NCBI RefSeq assembly: GCF_014193585.1
Contig: NZ_BLXY01000001.1
Coordinates: forward strand, 106,033 to 170,032
DNA from: Geomonas paludis
GTDB lineage: Bacteria > Desulfobacterota > Desulfuromonadia > Geobacterales > Geobacteraceae
Direction: 5' to 3'
Length of the DNA stretch: 64,000 bases
Shown here: piece after piece, positions 1 through 9,914 of the stretch
Layout: every line of letters starts with the position of its first letter
How positions within the stretch are numbered: position 1 is the first letter of the stretch
Made by a program: the position numbers and the translations under genes
The notes under the pieces: generated by a model
Database searches by the model: none
What the model saw: only the letters and a program-made list of their open reading frames with translations
What the model was told of the DNA's origin: nothing

Positions 1-1230
1 CCCTGGCACCTCGCCGCTATCCTGCTCCTGCTCCTGTTCTGCGTCGCCTCCAATTGTCTCGCCGCAACGCCCTCCCCGGCCGCCACCCTGTACTATTTCT
101 GGGGCGAAGGGTGTCCGCATTGCGCCCAGGCGAAGCCGCTGCTGGAACAGCTGCAGCGCAAGTATCCCGAGCTTCGGGTGGAATCCTGGGAAGTGCTGCA
201 GCACCGCGAGAATATCCCGCGTCTGATGCGGATGGCCAGGGAAAGGGGTCGGGAGGCGACCGGCGTCCCGGTCTTCATTATCGGGGCGCACTACTTCAGC
301 GGGTTCTCCCGGCAGACCCCGGCACAGCTGGAAAGCGCCGTGAAGGAAGCCCTGCAGGATCGTGCGCAGCATGGCGTGCCACCCCGCGCCGCCACCCCCC
401 GGGCCGCCGAACGGCTCGCGATTCCCGGGGTCGGAGAGCTCGATGCGCGCCGATCCCTCCCCTACTTGACCCTGGTGATCGCCGCTTTGGACAGCTTCAA
501 CCCCTGCGCCTTCTTCGTGCTCTTTTTCCTTTTGAGCCTCTTGATCCACGTCCGATCGCGACCACGCATGATTCTCATCGGAGGCGTGTTCGTCGCCGTC
601 TCGGGGCTTTTGTACTTCCTGTTCCTTGCGGCCTGGCTGAACCTGTTCCTGGTGGCCGGCACCCTTCCCGTCGTCACCACGGCCGCCGGGGTCCTGGCGC
701 TGGTCATCGGCCTGGTCAACGTGAAGGACTTCTTCCTGTTCCGGCAGGGGATCACCCTCAGCATCCCCGAAGGGAAAAAGCCCGACCTTTTTGCACGCAT
801 GAGACGGCTCCTGAAAGCGGAGTCGCTTCCGGCGCTTCTTGCCGGGACCGGCGTCCTCGCTGTGGCCGCCAACAGCTACGAGCTGCTGTGCACCGCTGGC
901 TTCCCCATGGTCTTCACCCGTGCCCTGACGCTGCACCGGCTCCCGACGGCTGCGTACTACGGTTACCTCGCCCTGTACTGCCTGGTTTACGTACTACCGC
1001 TGGCCGCAATCGTGGCGATTTTCACGGCAACGCTGGGGGGGAAAAAACTGACCGAGTGGCAGGGGCGGGTGCTGAAGCTGGTATCGGGGCTGATGATGCT
1101 GGGGCTCGCGGGGGTGCTGCTGATACGCCCGGCGCTGTTGAACGACCCAGCGCTCTCCGGTCTTCTGCTCGCTGCGACCCTGGCGCTCGCCGCGGTGCTC
1201 GCGCTCTGCTTCCGACCAGGGCGCCGATGA
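1..1230 (+). CDS. Thioredoxin-like / DsbD-family membrane protein (5' partial)
   Basis: The frame is open from the first base, so the true start lies upstream of the window. The visible N-terminus is a hydrophobic signal-like stretch followed by a thioredoxin-fold segment with a CPHC redox motif at nucleotides 112-123. From about nucleotide 460 the protein becomes a multi-pass membrane domain with an FNPC motif and a second conserved-looking Cys in ELLCTAGFP. This is the two-cysteine arrangement of DsbD/CcdA electron-transfer domains. The likely role is to carry reducing equivalents across the inner membrane to periplasmic thiols or cytochrome c maturation. It ends 18 bp from the convergent kinase gene. 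The family call is firm; the exact partner is unknown. Confidence 0.75.
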   Translation, partial: PWHLAAILLLLLFCVASNCLAATPSPAATLYYFWGEGCPHCAQAKPLLEQLQRKYPELRVESWEVLQHRENIPRLMRMARERGREATGVPVFIIGAHYFSGFSRQTPAQLESAVKEALQDRAQHGVPPRAATPRAAERLAIPGVGELDARRSLPYLTLVIAALDSFNPCAFFVLFFLLSLLIHVRSRPRMILIGGVFVAVSGLLYFLFLAAWLNLFLVAGTLPVVTTAAGVLALVIGLVNVKDFFLFRQGITLSIPEGKKPDLFARMRRLLKAESLPALLAGTGVLAVAANSYELLCTAGFPMVFTRALTLHRLPTAAYYGYLALYCLVYVLPLAAIVAIFTATLGGKKLTEWQGRVLKLVSGLMMLGLAGVLLIRPALLNDPALSGLLLAATLALAAVLALCFRPGRR

Positions 1231-1248
1231 GGGGGACAGGATGGGGGG

Positions 1249-3756
1249 CTAGCCGGTAACGAAGCCCCCGGCCAGGGTGGTCCTGATCTTCTCCCCCAGG
1301 CTCGCCATGTCGAAGGGCTTCTGGATGAAGTTGGCCCGGCCGCGGTCCACCCCCTTGTCCAGCAGGGTTTCCGCATCGTACCCCGACATGTAGATGATCT
1401 TCACATCCGGGCGCAGGGCGAGGATGGTTTCCACCGCCTCCCTGCCGTTCGCCCCCGGCAGCATCACGTCCGAAAGCACCAGGTCGATGCCGTGGTCCGC
1501 CCGGCACAACTCCAGCGCCTCGCTCGAATTCCCGGCCAGCAGCACGCGATACCCCATGTGCTCCAGCATCTTGAGGGTCATTTTCCCCACGATCTCGTCG
1601 TCCTCGAGCACCAGCACCGTACCGGTCGCCTGCCCCGCCGGGACCGCCTTCAACTCCGGGACCCGTTCCCGGAAGCGAGGCAGGCAGACCTTGAAGGTGG
1701 TCCCCACCCCCCGCTGGCTCTCCACGGTCACGAAGCCGCCGTTCTGGGTCACCATGCCGTAGACGCTGGCAAGGCCGAGACCGCTCCCCTGGCCCACCTC
1801 GCGCGTGGTGAAGAAGGGATCGAAGACGCGCCGGCAGGTCTCGGGATCCATGCCGTGACCGGAATCGGAGATGGCGATCTCCAGGTACTCCCCCGGCGCC
1901 GCATCGATGTTGGCGCTGCAGACCTCCTCCCCTACCGTCACGTTCTCGGTGCCGATGACCAGATCCCCGCCGTCAGGCATGGCGGCACCGGCGTTACTGA
2001 CGATGTTGGCGACGATCTCTTCCAGCTGGGCCGGGTCGATCCGGACCGGCCACGACTCCCGGCACAGCTTCAGGGACATCCTGGTGCGCCGCCCGGCCAG
2101 GCATGAGACCTTGCGCGCCAGCTCACCAAATGCCTCGTTGACGTCGATGGTTTGCGGGGAGACCAGCTGCTGGCGGGAGAAGCACAGCAGCTGCGCGGTG
2201 AGGTCGCGGCAGCGCTGCGCGGCCTCGCAGATCTCGTGCAGGTTGTCGGCGATGCGCCGGTGGCTGTGGTACTCCATCCCCAGCATCTCGGTGTAGCCGA
2301 TGATGACCGAGAGCATGTTGTTGAACTCGTGCGCCACCCCTCCCGCCAGGCGCCCCACCGATTCCATCTTGATGGCCTGCCTGAGCTTGTCCTCCAGGAG
2401 CTGCTGCTTGGTGATGTCGTTGATGATCATGCCGCAGTACCCCGGCTTGGGGCGGAACAGCCACACCTGGCACCACTTGCCGTTGAAGAAGTAGCGCTCC
2501 AGGAACAGCGGCGTCCCCTCGCGGGCCAGCTGTCCCAGGCTCTCCAGCTGGGAGGACTCGAAATCCGGGAGCAGCTCCAGCATGGTGCCCCCCACCAGGT
2601 CCTCCTCGCTGCGGCCGGTGAAGGCCTCGAAGGCGGGGTTGACCTCGACGAAGCGGAAGTCGGCGGGGGCCCCCATGGGCCCCAGCAGCATCTTCAAGAG
2701 GGCGAACCCGTTGCCCATGTTCTCGAACAGCAGCCGGTACTTGTCCTCGCTCTCCTTGAGGTTGCGGTAGACGGTGCGGGCCGAGACGATGGCCATGGCG
2801 CAGACGTTGGCGGCACTGACGGCGAGGTTCAGGTACCTCTCGAGGTGCCGGGGCAGGGCGAAGTGCCCGACCCACAGCCACCCCACCAGCCCGTTGTGGC
2901 TCAGGCGCACCAGGAACCCGGCGCCGTCTGCCGCCACCTCGAAACTCCCCTGCACCTCCGCGGCGAACCGGCGCAGGGTCCGGTCCCCGGTCACCGCCTC
3001 GCCGTGCCGGTACAGCGGCGCGCCGCTGCCCGGGATGAAGGCGGCCTCCCGCGCACCGAACAGCATGGCGAACAGCGAGAGGAGCTCCTCGACCACCCGC
3101 TGTTCCCCGCTGCTGCTGGACACCCGGGAGAGCAGATCGAGCAAAAGCGCGTAGTCCGTGGCCGGTGCGGCTGCGGCGTCCCCGTCATCTTTGCGCGCCA
3201 GTTCGCCGTGCGCCCTCTGCAGCTGCAGGCTCAGCAGTTCCAAGCCCACCGGGACCGTCTCCACCGGCCGCTGCACGAAGGCCCCGAACTCCTGCAGCGA
3301 GCGCAGGCTCTCCGGCGAGCTCCCGGTGTCCACCAGGGTGATCCTGGCGCAGCTTTCCGCGAAGAAGTCCGCCCCGGTACTCTGGTCGAAGCCCCAGCCG
3401 TCCACGTAGCAGCGCCAACGGCTGAGCCACCCCGGGGTGACCAGGTAGCCGCCGGCAGCGGTGAGCCTGTCGAAAGTGTAGTCGCCGCAGATGAGGGCGG
3501 CGCAGTGCCGCTTCTTGAGCAGCTGCACCCGGCGCAGGTCGTCGGGGGGCGCCCCCAGGTGTGCCAGGCACTCGCCGCCGACCACGATGGCCGGGGCGCC
3601 GCCGCACAGGCCACGCAGGTCGTCCCAGCAAAGGGGGGGACGGCCGCAGCACCCCGCGAAGGTGGTGCACTCCGCCGCGCCCAGGGAGCCGCCGGCCAGG
3701 GCGCTTTTCACGTCCTCCCCGAGGGCCTCGCAACAGAAGATGCGCGCGCTGGCCAC
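1249..3756 (-). CDS. Hybrid sensor kinase: DUF1638-like, PAS, HisKA, HATPase, receiver
   Basis: An 835-residue soluble protein. Residues 1 to about 200 are Cys-rich and resemble DUF1638 (starts ARIFCCEALGED). A GAF-like segment follows, then a PAS domain near 335-450, the HisKA box GGVAHEFNNMLSVI, an HATPase with GQGSGLGL, and a C-terminal receiver with DLVLSDVMLP. GTG at 3756 is chosen because GGAGG lies 8 nt upstream; GTG at 3762 overlaps the previous stop as GTGA but has almost no spacing to the same GGAGG. It is the last gene of a coupled trio with an MtaA/UroD-like protein and a corrinoid protein. DUF1638 proteins are known companions of corrinoid methyltransferases, so sensing of a methyl or corrinoid state is a reasonable inference. 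The output target is unknown. Confidence 0.8.
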   Translation of the reverse strand: MASARIFCCEALGEDVKSALAGGSLGAAECTTFAGCCGRPPLCWDDLRGLCGGAPAIVVGGECLAHLGAPPDDLRRVQLLKKRHCAALICGDYTFDRLTAAGGYLVTPGWLSRWRCYVDGWGFDQSTGADFFAESCARITLVDTGSSPESLRSLQEFGAFVQRPVETVPVGLELLSLQLQRAHGELARKDDGDAAAAPATDYALLLDLLSRVSSSSGEQRVVEELLSLFAMLFGAREAAFIPGSGAPLYRHGEAVTGDRTLRRFAAEVQGSFEVAADGAGFLVRLSHNGLVGWLWVGHFALPRHLERYLNLAVSAANVCAMAIVSARTVYRNLKESEDKYRLLFENMGNGFALLKMLLGPMGAPADFRFVEVNPAFEAFTGRSEEDLVGGTMLELLPDFESSQLESLGQLAREGTPLFLERYFFNGKWCQVWLFRPKPGYCGMIINDITKQQLLEDKLRQAIKMESVGRLAGGVAHEFNNMLSVIIGYTEMLGMEYHSHRRIADNLHEICEAAQRCRDLTAQLLCFSRQQLVSPQTIDVNEAFGELARKVSCLAGRRTRMSLKLCRESWPVRIDPAQLEEIVANIVSNAGAAMPDGGDLVIGTENVTVGEEVCSANIDAAPGEYLEIAISDSGHGMDPETCRRVFDPFFTTREVGQGSGLGLASVYGMVTQNGGFVTVESQRGVGTTFKVCLPRFRERVPELKAVPAGQATGTVLVLEDDEIVGKMTLKMLEHMGYRVLLAGNSSEALELCRADHGIDLVLSDVMLPGANGREAVETILALRPDVKIIYMSGYDAETLLDKGVDRGRANFIQKPFDMASLGEKIRTTLAGGFVTG

Positions 3757-3758
3757 GG

Positions 3759-4790
3759 TCACCCCCTCCCGCCGGGAAGCGGGTAGCGGCCGTATTCCCG
3801 CACGGCATCGGCGATCACGGTCAGGGTAGTTTCGGGGACCTGCCAGGGGATCTCGCCGTGCTGGTCCGAGAGGATGAAGCCGCCGCCGCATCCCGCAGCA
3901 TCGATGGCCCCCCTGACCGCAGCCAGGGTGGCAGCCTCGTCCCAGGAGCGCATGCGGATGCCGTTGAGGTTGCCGACCACCGTGATCCGCCCGCGGCAGG
4001 CATCCTTGACCGTGGCGAGGTCCTCCTCCCCCGCCCCGACCATGACCGCTCCGGTATCGACCAGGTCCTCCAGCACGGCAAGGCAGGGACCGGAGGCGAG
4101 GTGGACGGCACTGGGGGCGGCAATGGCCGCTATCACCTTTTTGGCGACGGGGGCGCCGAACCTGCGGTACAGGGCCGGGTCGATCATCAACGGGGAAGCG
4201 AGGGGATCGATGTAGGAGACGGCGTGGGCCCCGGCGGCCACCTGGGCGTTGGCCCACTGGACGCAGAAGGCGGCGTTGACCTCCATGAGCCGCTGCATCA
4301 GCTCGGGGCGGTCGAAGATGAGGTCGAGGTAGCGTTCGAAGCCCAGCTGCAGTACCGGAAGCGAGAACGGGGAGATGACGGCACCCAGGACCGGAACCGC
4401 GTCCCCCACGGCACGCCTCAGCGCCTGCTGCGCCTCCAGCACCCGCCTGAGCCCCGGCTGGTCGCCGATGCGGGGCGGCTCAAGCGTCGCGATCGCGTCC
4501 GCCGTGAGCGGCGGGGGGCCGGCATTGGGGGGGCCGTCCTCCCTGAAGATGGTGCAGCCTCCCCAGGCTTCTGCTTCCAGCGCCACGTGGAAATAGCCGT
4601 TGACGCAGTCGTGGCCGTAGCGCTCCAGCATGCGCAACTGCCCCTGCACCACGTGCTCCGCCTTGGAGAAATAGTTCTCGATGGTGAGCCCCAGTTCGCG
4701 CGCGCCGTGCAGGGTGGGGAACAACAAGAGCGGTACCCGGTCCGGTTCCCGGTGCGACGCCGTGGTGAGGATGCGCTCCATGCCGGTCAT
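3759..4790 (-). CDS. Uroporphyrinogen decarboxylase/MtaA-family corrinoid methyltransferase-like protein
   Basis: A 343-residue protein of the UroD/MtaA/CmuA fold, starting MTGMERILTTASHREPDRVP. Its ATG overlaps the stop of the corrinoid gene (ATGA) and has GGAGGG 6 nt upstream. Family members such as MtaA and MtbA bind zinc with an H-x-C motif plus a distal Cys. Here H230 is kept in HLASG, but the Cys position is Ala. The distal motif reads GGFILSDQHGEIP with no Cys at the usual place. It may therefore be a non-classical methyltransferase or a binding/sensing protein. It sits between a B12-binding protein and a DUF1638-like kinase. The fold is sure; catalysis is uncertain. Confidence 0.78.
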   Translation of the reverse strand: MTGMERILTTASHREPDRVPLLLFPTLHGARELGLTIENYFSKAEHVVQGQLRMLERYGHDCVNGYFHVALEAEAWGGCTIFREDGPPNAGPPPLTADAIATLEPPRIGDQPGLRRVLEAQQALRRAVGDAVPVLGAVISPFSLPVLQLGFERYLDLIFDRPELMQRLMEVNAAFCVQWANAQVAAGAHAVSYIDPLASPLMIDPALYRRFGAPVAKKVIAAIAAPSAVHLASGPCLAVLEDLVDTGAVMVGAGEEDLATVKDACRGRITVVGNLNGIRMRSWDEAATLAAVRGAIDAAGCGGGFILSDQHGEIPWQVPETTLTVIADAVREYGRYPLPGGRG

Positions 4791-5455
4791 GACTCGCCCT
4801 CCCACAGCTGCGCCAGGGCGGGCAGCACCTGCGACGCCGTGTCGCAGCTTACGTCCGCCCCCACCTCCCGGTGCAGGGCCGGATCGAGGCGGAACGGGGC
4901 CCCTCCCACCACGATGCGGCACTCCATCCCGAGCCGGTCCAGGGCGTCGCGCACCTCGCGCACCTTGAGGGCCGAGGGGAGCATCAGCGCCGAGATGAGC
5001 AGCACCCCGACGCCGTCACGCTGCGTGCGCCGGACCAGCTCCTGCACGCCCACCGTGCCGTAATCGAGGTACGGGATCCCGGCCCCCTTGAGCACGAACC
5101 CCACCAGGCGCTTGCCCAGCAGGTGGTAATCCTCCAGCACCGCCAGCGCCACCGGCCTGCGCTCCTGCGCCGATTCCAGGCGTCCCCCGAGCACCTCTTC
5201 CATGAACTCCTCGCACAGGCGCCCGCTCATGTAGACGTGGGACAGGGAGAGCTCGCCCCGATCCCACTTCTCGCCGATGACGGTCAGTGCCGGTGCGATT
5301 ACCTGTTCGCAGAAACTCAAGGGGGAGAGGCCGGAATCGGCGTGGATGCGCTGCACGCCCCGCCGGTCCATGCCGATCAGGGCGGATTCCAGCAGCAGCA
5401 CGGGAGAGCTGTACGGACAGTCGGCAGCGGTACCTGAATAGCAGGAGGTGACCAT
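4787..5455 (-). CDS. Corrinoid (B12-binding) protein, methyltransferase type
   Basis: A 222-residue two-domain protein. The N-terminal part (about 20-100) resembles the helical cap domain of methionine synthase and MtaC-type proteins. The C-terminal half is a Rossmann-like B12 domain with the cobalt-ligand motif DYHLLG, matching DxHxxG. The ATG at 5455 is preferred over an upstream ATG at 5509 because GGAG lies 6 nt before it. First gene of a three-gene coupled operon. It would carry a methyl-cobamide for, or be read by, the MtaA-like protein and the hybrid kinase downstream. Confidence 0.85.
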   Translation of the reverse strand: MVTSCYSGTAADCPYSSPVLLLESALIGMDRRGVQRIHADSGLSPLSFCEQVIAPALTVIGEKWDRGELSLSHVYMSGRLCEEFMEEVLGGRLESAQERRPVALAVLEDYHLLGKRLVGFVLKGAGIPYLDYGTVGVQELVRRTQRDGVGVLLISALMLPSALKVREVRDALDRLGMECRIVVGGAPFRLDPALHREVGADVSCDTASQVLPALAQLWEGES

Positions 5456-5481
5456 GTATTTCTCCAGATAGCAACTTGTAG

Positions 5482-5509
5482 TACCTAGACGACAAGCAGA
5501 TCCAGTCAA
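5482..5509 (-). promoter_or_regulatory. Candidate promoter for the corrinoid-kinase operon
   Basis: On the minus strand TTGACT (5509-5504) is followed after 16 bp by TAGGTA (5487-5482), about 27 bp before the chosen ATG. The -35 is good and the -10 is poor. Confidence 0.3.
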
Positions 5510-5713
5510 TACAGCTTCTTATGGGAACAACGGAAGGAAACGATTCTGTCAGGCAGTAAAACTTACACCGCCTTGGGAAATTAGTCCATAGCAATGTTCA
5601 CCTTTTCCCGTAACAGCCATCTGCTTTGACAGCTTTTTGATTGCCCTGTGACTGTCGTCCCAAATCATTGTCACGGCTTGTCGCGGCCCGCTCACCTCCC
5701 CGAAGAGCGTCCG

Positions 5714-5741
5714 TTGACTAAGCTGCACGGAACATTATCAT
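5714..5741 (+). promoter_or_regulatory. Sigma-70 promoter of the galactose operon
   Basis: TTGACT (5714-5719), a 16-bp spacer and TATCAT (5736-5741) lie 38 bp before the glf ATG. Both boxes match 5 of 6 consensus bases. Confidence 0.65.
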
Positions 5742-5778
5742 CTTCCAATGTTAATTCTCCTGTCGCGGGGTGAGAGCC

Positions 5779-6915
5779 ATGGGCGCATTTGACATCGTGG
5801 TCGTGGGCGCAGGCATTTCGGGATCGACGCTGGCGGAGCGCTATGCCTGCCGGGGGTCGCGGGTGCTGGTGCTGGAGAAGCGGCACCATATCGGCGGCAA
5901 CTGCTATGACAGCTTCGACGGGCACGGCATCCTGGTCTCCAACTACGGCGCCCACCTCTTCCATACCGAATACGAGGACGTCTGGCGCTACGTGAACCGC
6001 TTCTCGGCCTGGTATCCCTACGAGCACCGGGTGCTGGCCCGGGTGGACGGCAAGCTGGTGCCGATCCCGGTCAACATCACCACGGTCAACACGCTCTTCG
6101 GCTTGTCGCTGCAAAGCGAAGCGGAGATGCAGCGCTTCCTGGACCGGGTGCAGGTGAAGCATCCGGCGCCCAGAAACGGCGAGGAGGCGGCGCTGGCGCG
6201 GGTGGGGCACGTGCTGTACGAGAAGATGTTCAAGCACTACACCAAGAAGCAGTGGAACAAGTACCCGCACGAGCTGGACGCCTCGGTGCTGCAGCGGATC
6301 CCCATCCGCACCAACTTCGATGACCGCTACTTCAGCGACCGGTTCCAGGCGCTTCCCGTCGAGGGGTACACCAAACTCTTCGAGAAGATGCTCGGCCATC
6401 CCAACATCGAGGTGCGCCTGAACACCGACTACTTCGACGTGAGGGACACGGCCGAGGTGCGCGGCTGCCGCAAGCTCTTCTACGCCGGCCCCATCGACCG
6501 CTTCTTCGATTACCGGCACTCGCGGCACCAGAAGCTGCAGTGGCGCTCCATCCACTTCGAGTGGATCACCCTGGACCGGGAGTACTTCCAGGAGAACTCG
6601 GTGATCAACTACCCCGACCCCGCCGACGGCGAGTTCACCCGCATCGTCGAGTACAAGCACTTCACCCGTCAGAAGCACGAAAAGACCACCATCTCCCGCG
6701 AGTACACCACCGACGAGGGGGATCCCTACTACCCGGTCCCCAACCCCGAGAACGACGCCATCTACCGGCGCTACCAGGAGGAGGCGGACCGGCTCACCGA
6801 CGTGCACTTCGTCGGACGCCTGGCCAACTACAAGTACTTCAACATGGACCAGGCCTTCAAAAACGCCCTCGACCTGTTCCACAGCCTCGAGGGTGACGAC
6901 CCCTCCGGGTTGTAA
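5779..6915 (+). CDS. glf: UDP-galactopyranose mutase
   Basis: A 378-residue flavoprotein that interconverts UDP-galactopyranose and UDP-galactofuranose in the cytoplasm. It shows the FAD-binding N-terminus DIVVVGAGISGSTLAE, the family motif HHIGGNCYD, and a C-terminal FVGRLANYKYFNMDQA, which is typical of bacterial Glf. Length fits the family (about 370-390). ATG 5779 is chosen; a GTG three codons earlier (5770) is possible and the Shine-Dalgarno is weak. It is the first gene of a galactose cluster, so galactofuranose-containing surface polysaccharide is a likely use of the product. Confidence 0.93.
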   Translation: MGAFDIVVVGAGISGSTLAERYACRGSRVLVLEKRHHIGGNCYDSFDGHGILVSNYGAHLFHTEYEDVWRYVNRFSAWYPYEHRVLARVDGKLVPIPVNITTVNTLFGLSLQSEAEMQRFLDRVQVKHPAPRNGEEAALARVGHVLYEKMFKHYTKKQWNKYPHELDASVLQRIPIRTNFDDRYFSDRFQALPVEGYTKLFEKMLGHPNIEVRLNTDYFDVRDTAEVRGCRKLFYAGPIDRFFDYRHSRHQKLQWRSIHFEWITLDREYFQENSVINYPDPADGEFTRIVEYKHFTRQKHEKTTISREYTTDEGDPYYPVPNPENDAIYRRYQEEADRLTDVHFVGRLANYKYFNMDQAFKNALDLFHSLEGDDPSGL

Positions 6916-6979
6916 ATCGCCGCTCCCCTGCTAGTCTTTGCTGGTGAATTTTTTCTAATCATTCAGCGAGGCATGGCGC

Positions 6980-8767
6980 ATGGAATATCCCCGCCCACAA
7001 CTGCAGCGCCCGGAATGGCTCTCCCTGAACGGCCCCTGGCGCTTCACCTTCGATGACGACGGGCGCTACGGTGTCCCCTCCGACATCGAGGCCTGGCCCC
7101 TCACCATCGAGGTCCCCTTCGCCCCCGAGGCCAGCGCGTCCGGCATCGGCGACACCGGCTTCCATAAGGTGTGCTGGTACCAGCGCGACTTCGAGTTCCG
7201 CCCCGAGCGGGGCAAGAAGGTGCTGCTGCACTTCGGGGCCGTCGATTACCTCGCCCACGTCTGGATCAACGACATGCTGGTGGCGAGGCACCGCGGCGGC
7301 TTCACCCCCTTCAGCGCCGACATCGGCCACCTCCTTTCCCCGGACGGGCAGCAGCGGGTCACGGTGCGGGTGGAGGACGACCCCGAGGACCTGGAGAAGC
7401 CGCGCGGCAAGCAGGACTGGCGCCCGGAGCCGCACGCCATCTGGTACTACCGCACCACCGGCATCTGGCAGACGGTCTGGCTGGAGCAGGTGCCGGAGAC
7501 CTACGTGCGCCGGATCCGCTGGTCCCCCCACCTGGAGCGCTGGGAGATCGGCTTCGAGGCCTTCATCCTGGGGCCCATCGCGGACGAGCTCGAGGTGCAG
7601 GTGCGCCTCTTAAGCGAGGGCGACCTGCTGGTCGAGGACCGCTACCGTGTCATCCGGGGCGAGGTGCACCGCCGGATCGCCCTCTCCGACCCGGGCATCG
7701 ACGACTTCAGGAACGACCTGCTCTGGTCTCCCGAGCACCCGCGCCTGATCGACGCCGAGGTGAAGCTCATGAAGGGGGGCGAGGTGATCGACAGCATCAC
7801 CTCCTACACGGCGCTCCGCTCGGCCAAGGTGCACCGGGACCGCTTCCTTCTGAACGGCCGGCTCTACCCCCTGAAGCTGGTGCTGGACCAGGGCTACTGG
7901 CCCGACACCCTGATGACCCCGCCCTCGTCGGAGGCGGCCCGGCGCGACGTGGAGCTCGCCAAGGCGATGGGGTTCAACGGGGTGAGAAAGCACCAAAAGC
8001 TCGAGGATCCGCGCTACCTGTACTGGGCGGACCGGCTCGGCCTCGTGGTCTGGGCCGAGATGCCGTCGGCCTTCCGCTTCACCACCCGCGCCGTCAAGCG
8101 CCTGATGCGGGAGTGGACCGAGGCCATCGAGCGCGACTACAGCCACCCCTGCGTCATCGTCTGGGTCCCCTTCAACGAGTCGTGGGGGGTCCCCGACCTC
8201 ACCGCCACCCAGGCCCACCGCGACGCGGTGCACGCCTTCTACCACCTCACCAAGACGCTGGACCCGGAACGCCCGGTGATCGGCAACGACGGCTGGGAAA
8301 GCTCCGCCACCGACATCATCGGCATCCACGACTACGACAACGACCCGCACACGCTCCGCGAGCGCTACGGCCCGCAGGTGAAACCGGACGAGCTCTTCGA
8401 CCGGCGCCGCCCGGGGGGGCGCATCCTCACCTTGGACGGCTACCCGCACCGGGGCCAGCCCATCATCCTCACCGAGTTCGGGGGCGTCGCCTACGTGAAC
8501 CCCGCCGACGAATCCCACCGGGGCACCTGGGGCTACTTCAGGCACGACAACCTGGAGCAGTTCGAGAAGCTGGTGCTGGAACTCATCGACGTCGCCCGGG
8601 GCACCGCCATGTTCAGCGGCTTTTGCTACACCCAGTTCGCCGACACCTTCCAGGAAGCCAACGGCCTCCTCTACCCGGACCGCACCCCGAAGATCCCGCT
8701 GGACCGCATCGCCGAGGCGGTGCGGGGCCAGGTCGAGGAGGGGGCGCTGCACTGGGAAAGCACCTAG
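6980..8767 (+). CDS. Glycoside hydrolase family 2 protein
   Basis: A 595-residue GH2-type enzyme with an N-terminal jelly-roll sugar-binding domain (about 15-180), an Ig-like sandwich (about 185-285) and a C-terminal TIM barrel. The acid/base Glu is E400 in FNESWG and the nucleophile is E499 in LTEFGG, both in the positions expected for beta-galactosidases and beta-glucuronidases. There is no signal peptide, so it acts in the cytoplasm. It is about 40% shorter than LacZ. Neighbouring galT and galK suggest a galactoside substrate, but the sugar cannot be read from the sequence. Confidence 0.88.
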   Translation: MEYPRPQLQRPEWLSLNGPWRFTFDDDGRYGVPSDIEAWPLTIEVPFAPEASASGIGDTGFHKVCWYQRDFEFRPERGKKVLLHFGAVDYLAHVWINDMLVARHRGGFTPFSADIGHLLSPDGQQRVTVRVEDDPEDLEKPRGKQDWRPEPHAIWYYRTTGIWQTVWLEQVPETYVRRIRWSPHLERWEIGFEAFILGPIADELEVQVRLLSEGDLLVEDRYRVIRGEVHRRIALSDPGIDDFRNDLLWSPEHPRLIDAEVKLMKGGEVIDSITSYTALRSAKVHRDRFLLNGRLYPLKLVLDQGYWPDTLMTPPSSEAARRDVELAKAMGFNGVRKHQKLEDPRYLYWADRLGLVVWAEMPSAFRFTTRAVKRLMREWTEAIERDYSHPCVIVWVPFNESWGVPDLTATQAHRDAVHAFYHLTKTLDPERPVIGNDGWESSATDIIGIHDYDNDPHTLRERYGPQVKPDELFDRRRPGGRILTLDGYPHRGQPIILTEFGGVAYVNPADESHRGTWGYFRHDNLEQFEKLVLELIDVARGTAMFSGFCYTQFADTFQEANGLLYPDRTPKIPLDRIAEAVRGQVEEGALHWEST

Positions 8768-8828
8768 CCCGACCACCCAACCGACATACCACCCTCCAGC
8801 CGCGGCCGGGGGGAAAGGGACCGACGCC

Positions 8829-9910
<1,082 letters not shown>

Positions 9911-9914
<4 letters not shown>

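Larger units (their letters stand above)
5456..5778. other. Divergent intergenic region
   Basis: This holds the divergent promoters of the corrinoid operon and the galactose operon. No B12 box or other riboswitch that I recognise is present, and no convincing small gene. Confidence 0.5.

Noticed and set aside
3762-4257. N-terminal extension of the hybrid kinase frame to 4257
   Set aside because: It would overlap the MtaA-like gene almost completely in another frame and has low-complexity, Arg/Gly-rich composition.
2152-5063. Long plus-strand frames opposite the corrinoid-kinase operon
   Set aside because: Antisense shadows of GC-rich genes; no family motifs, and Arg/Pro/Gly-rich composition.
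5456-5778. Cobalamin riboswitch before the corrinoid gene
   Set aside because: No B12 box or paired helices could be recognised, and the likely leader is only about 20 nt.
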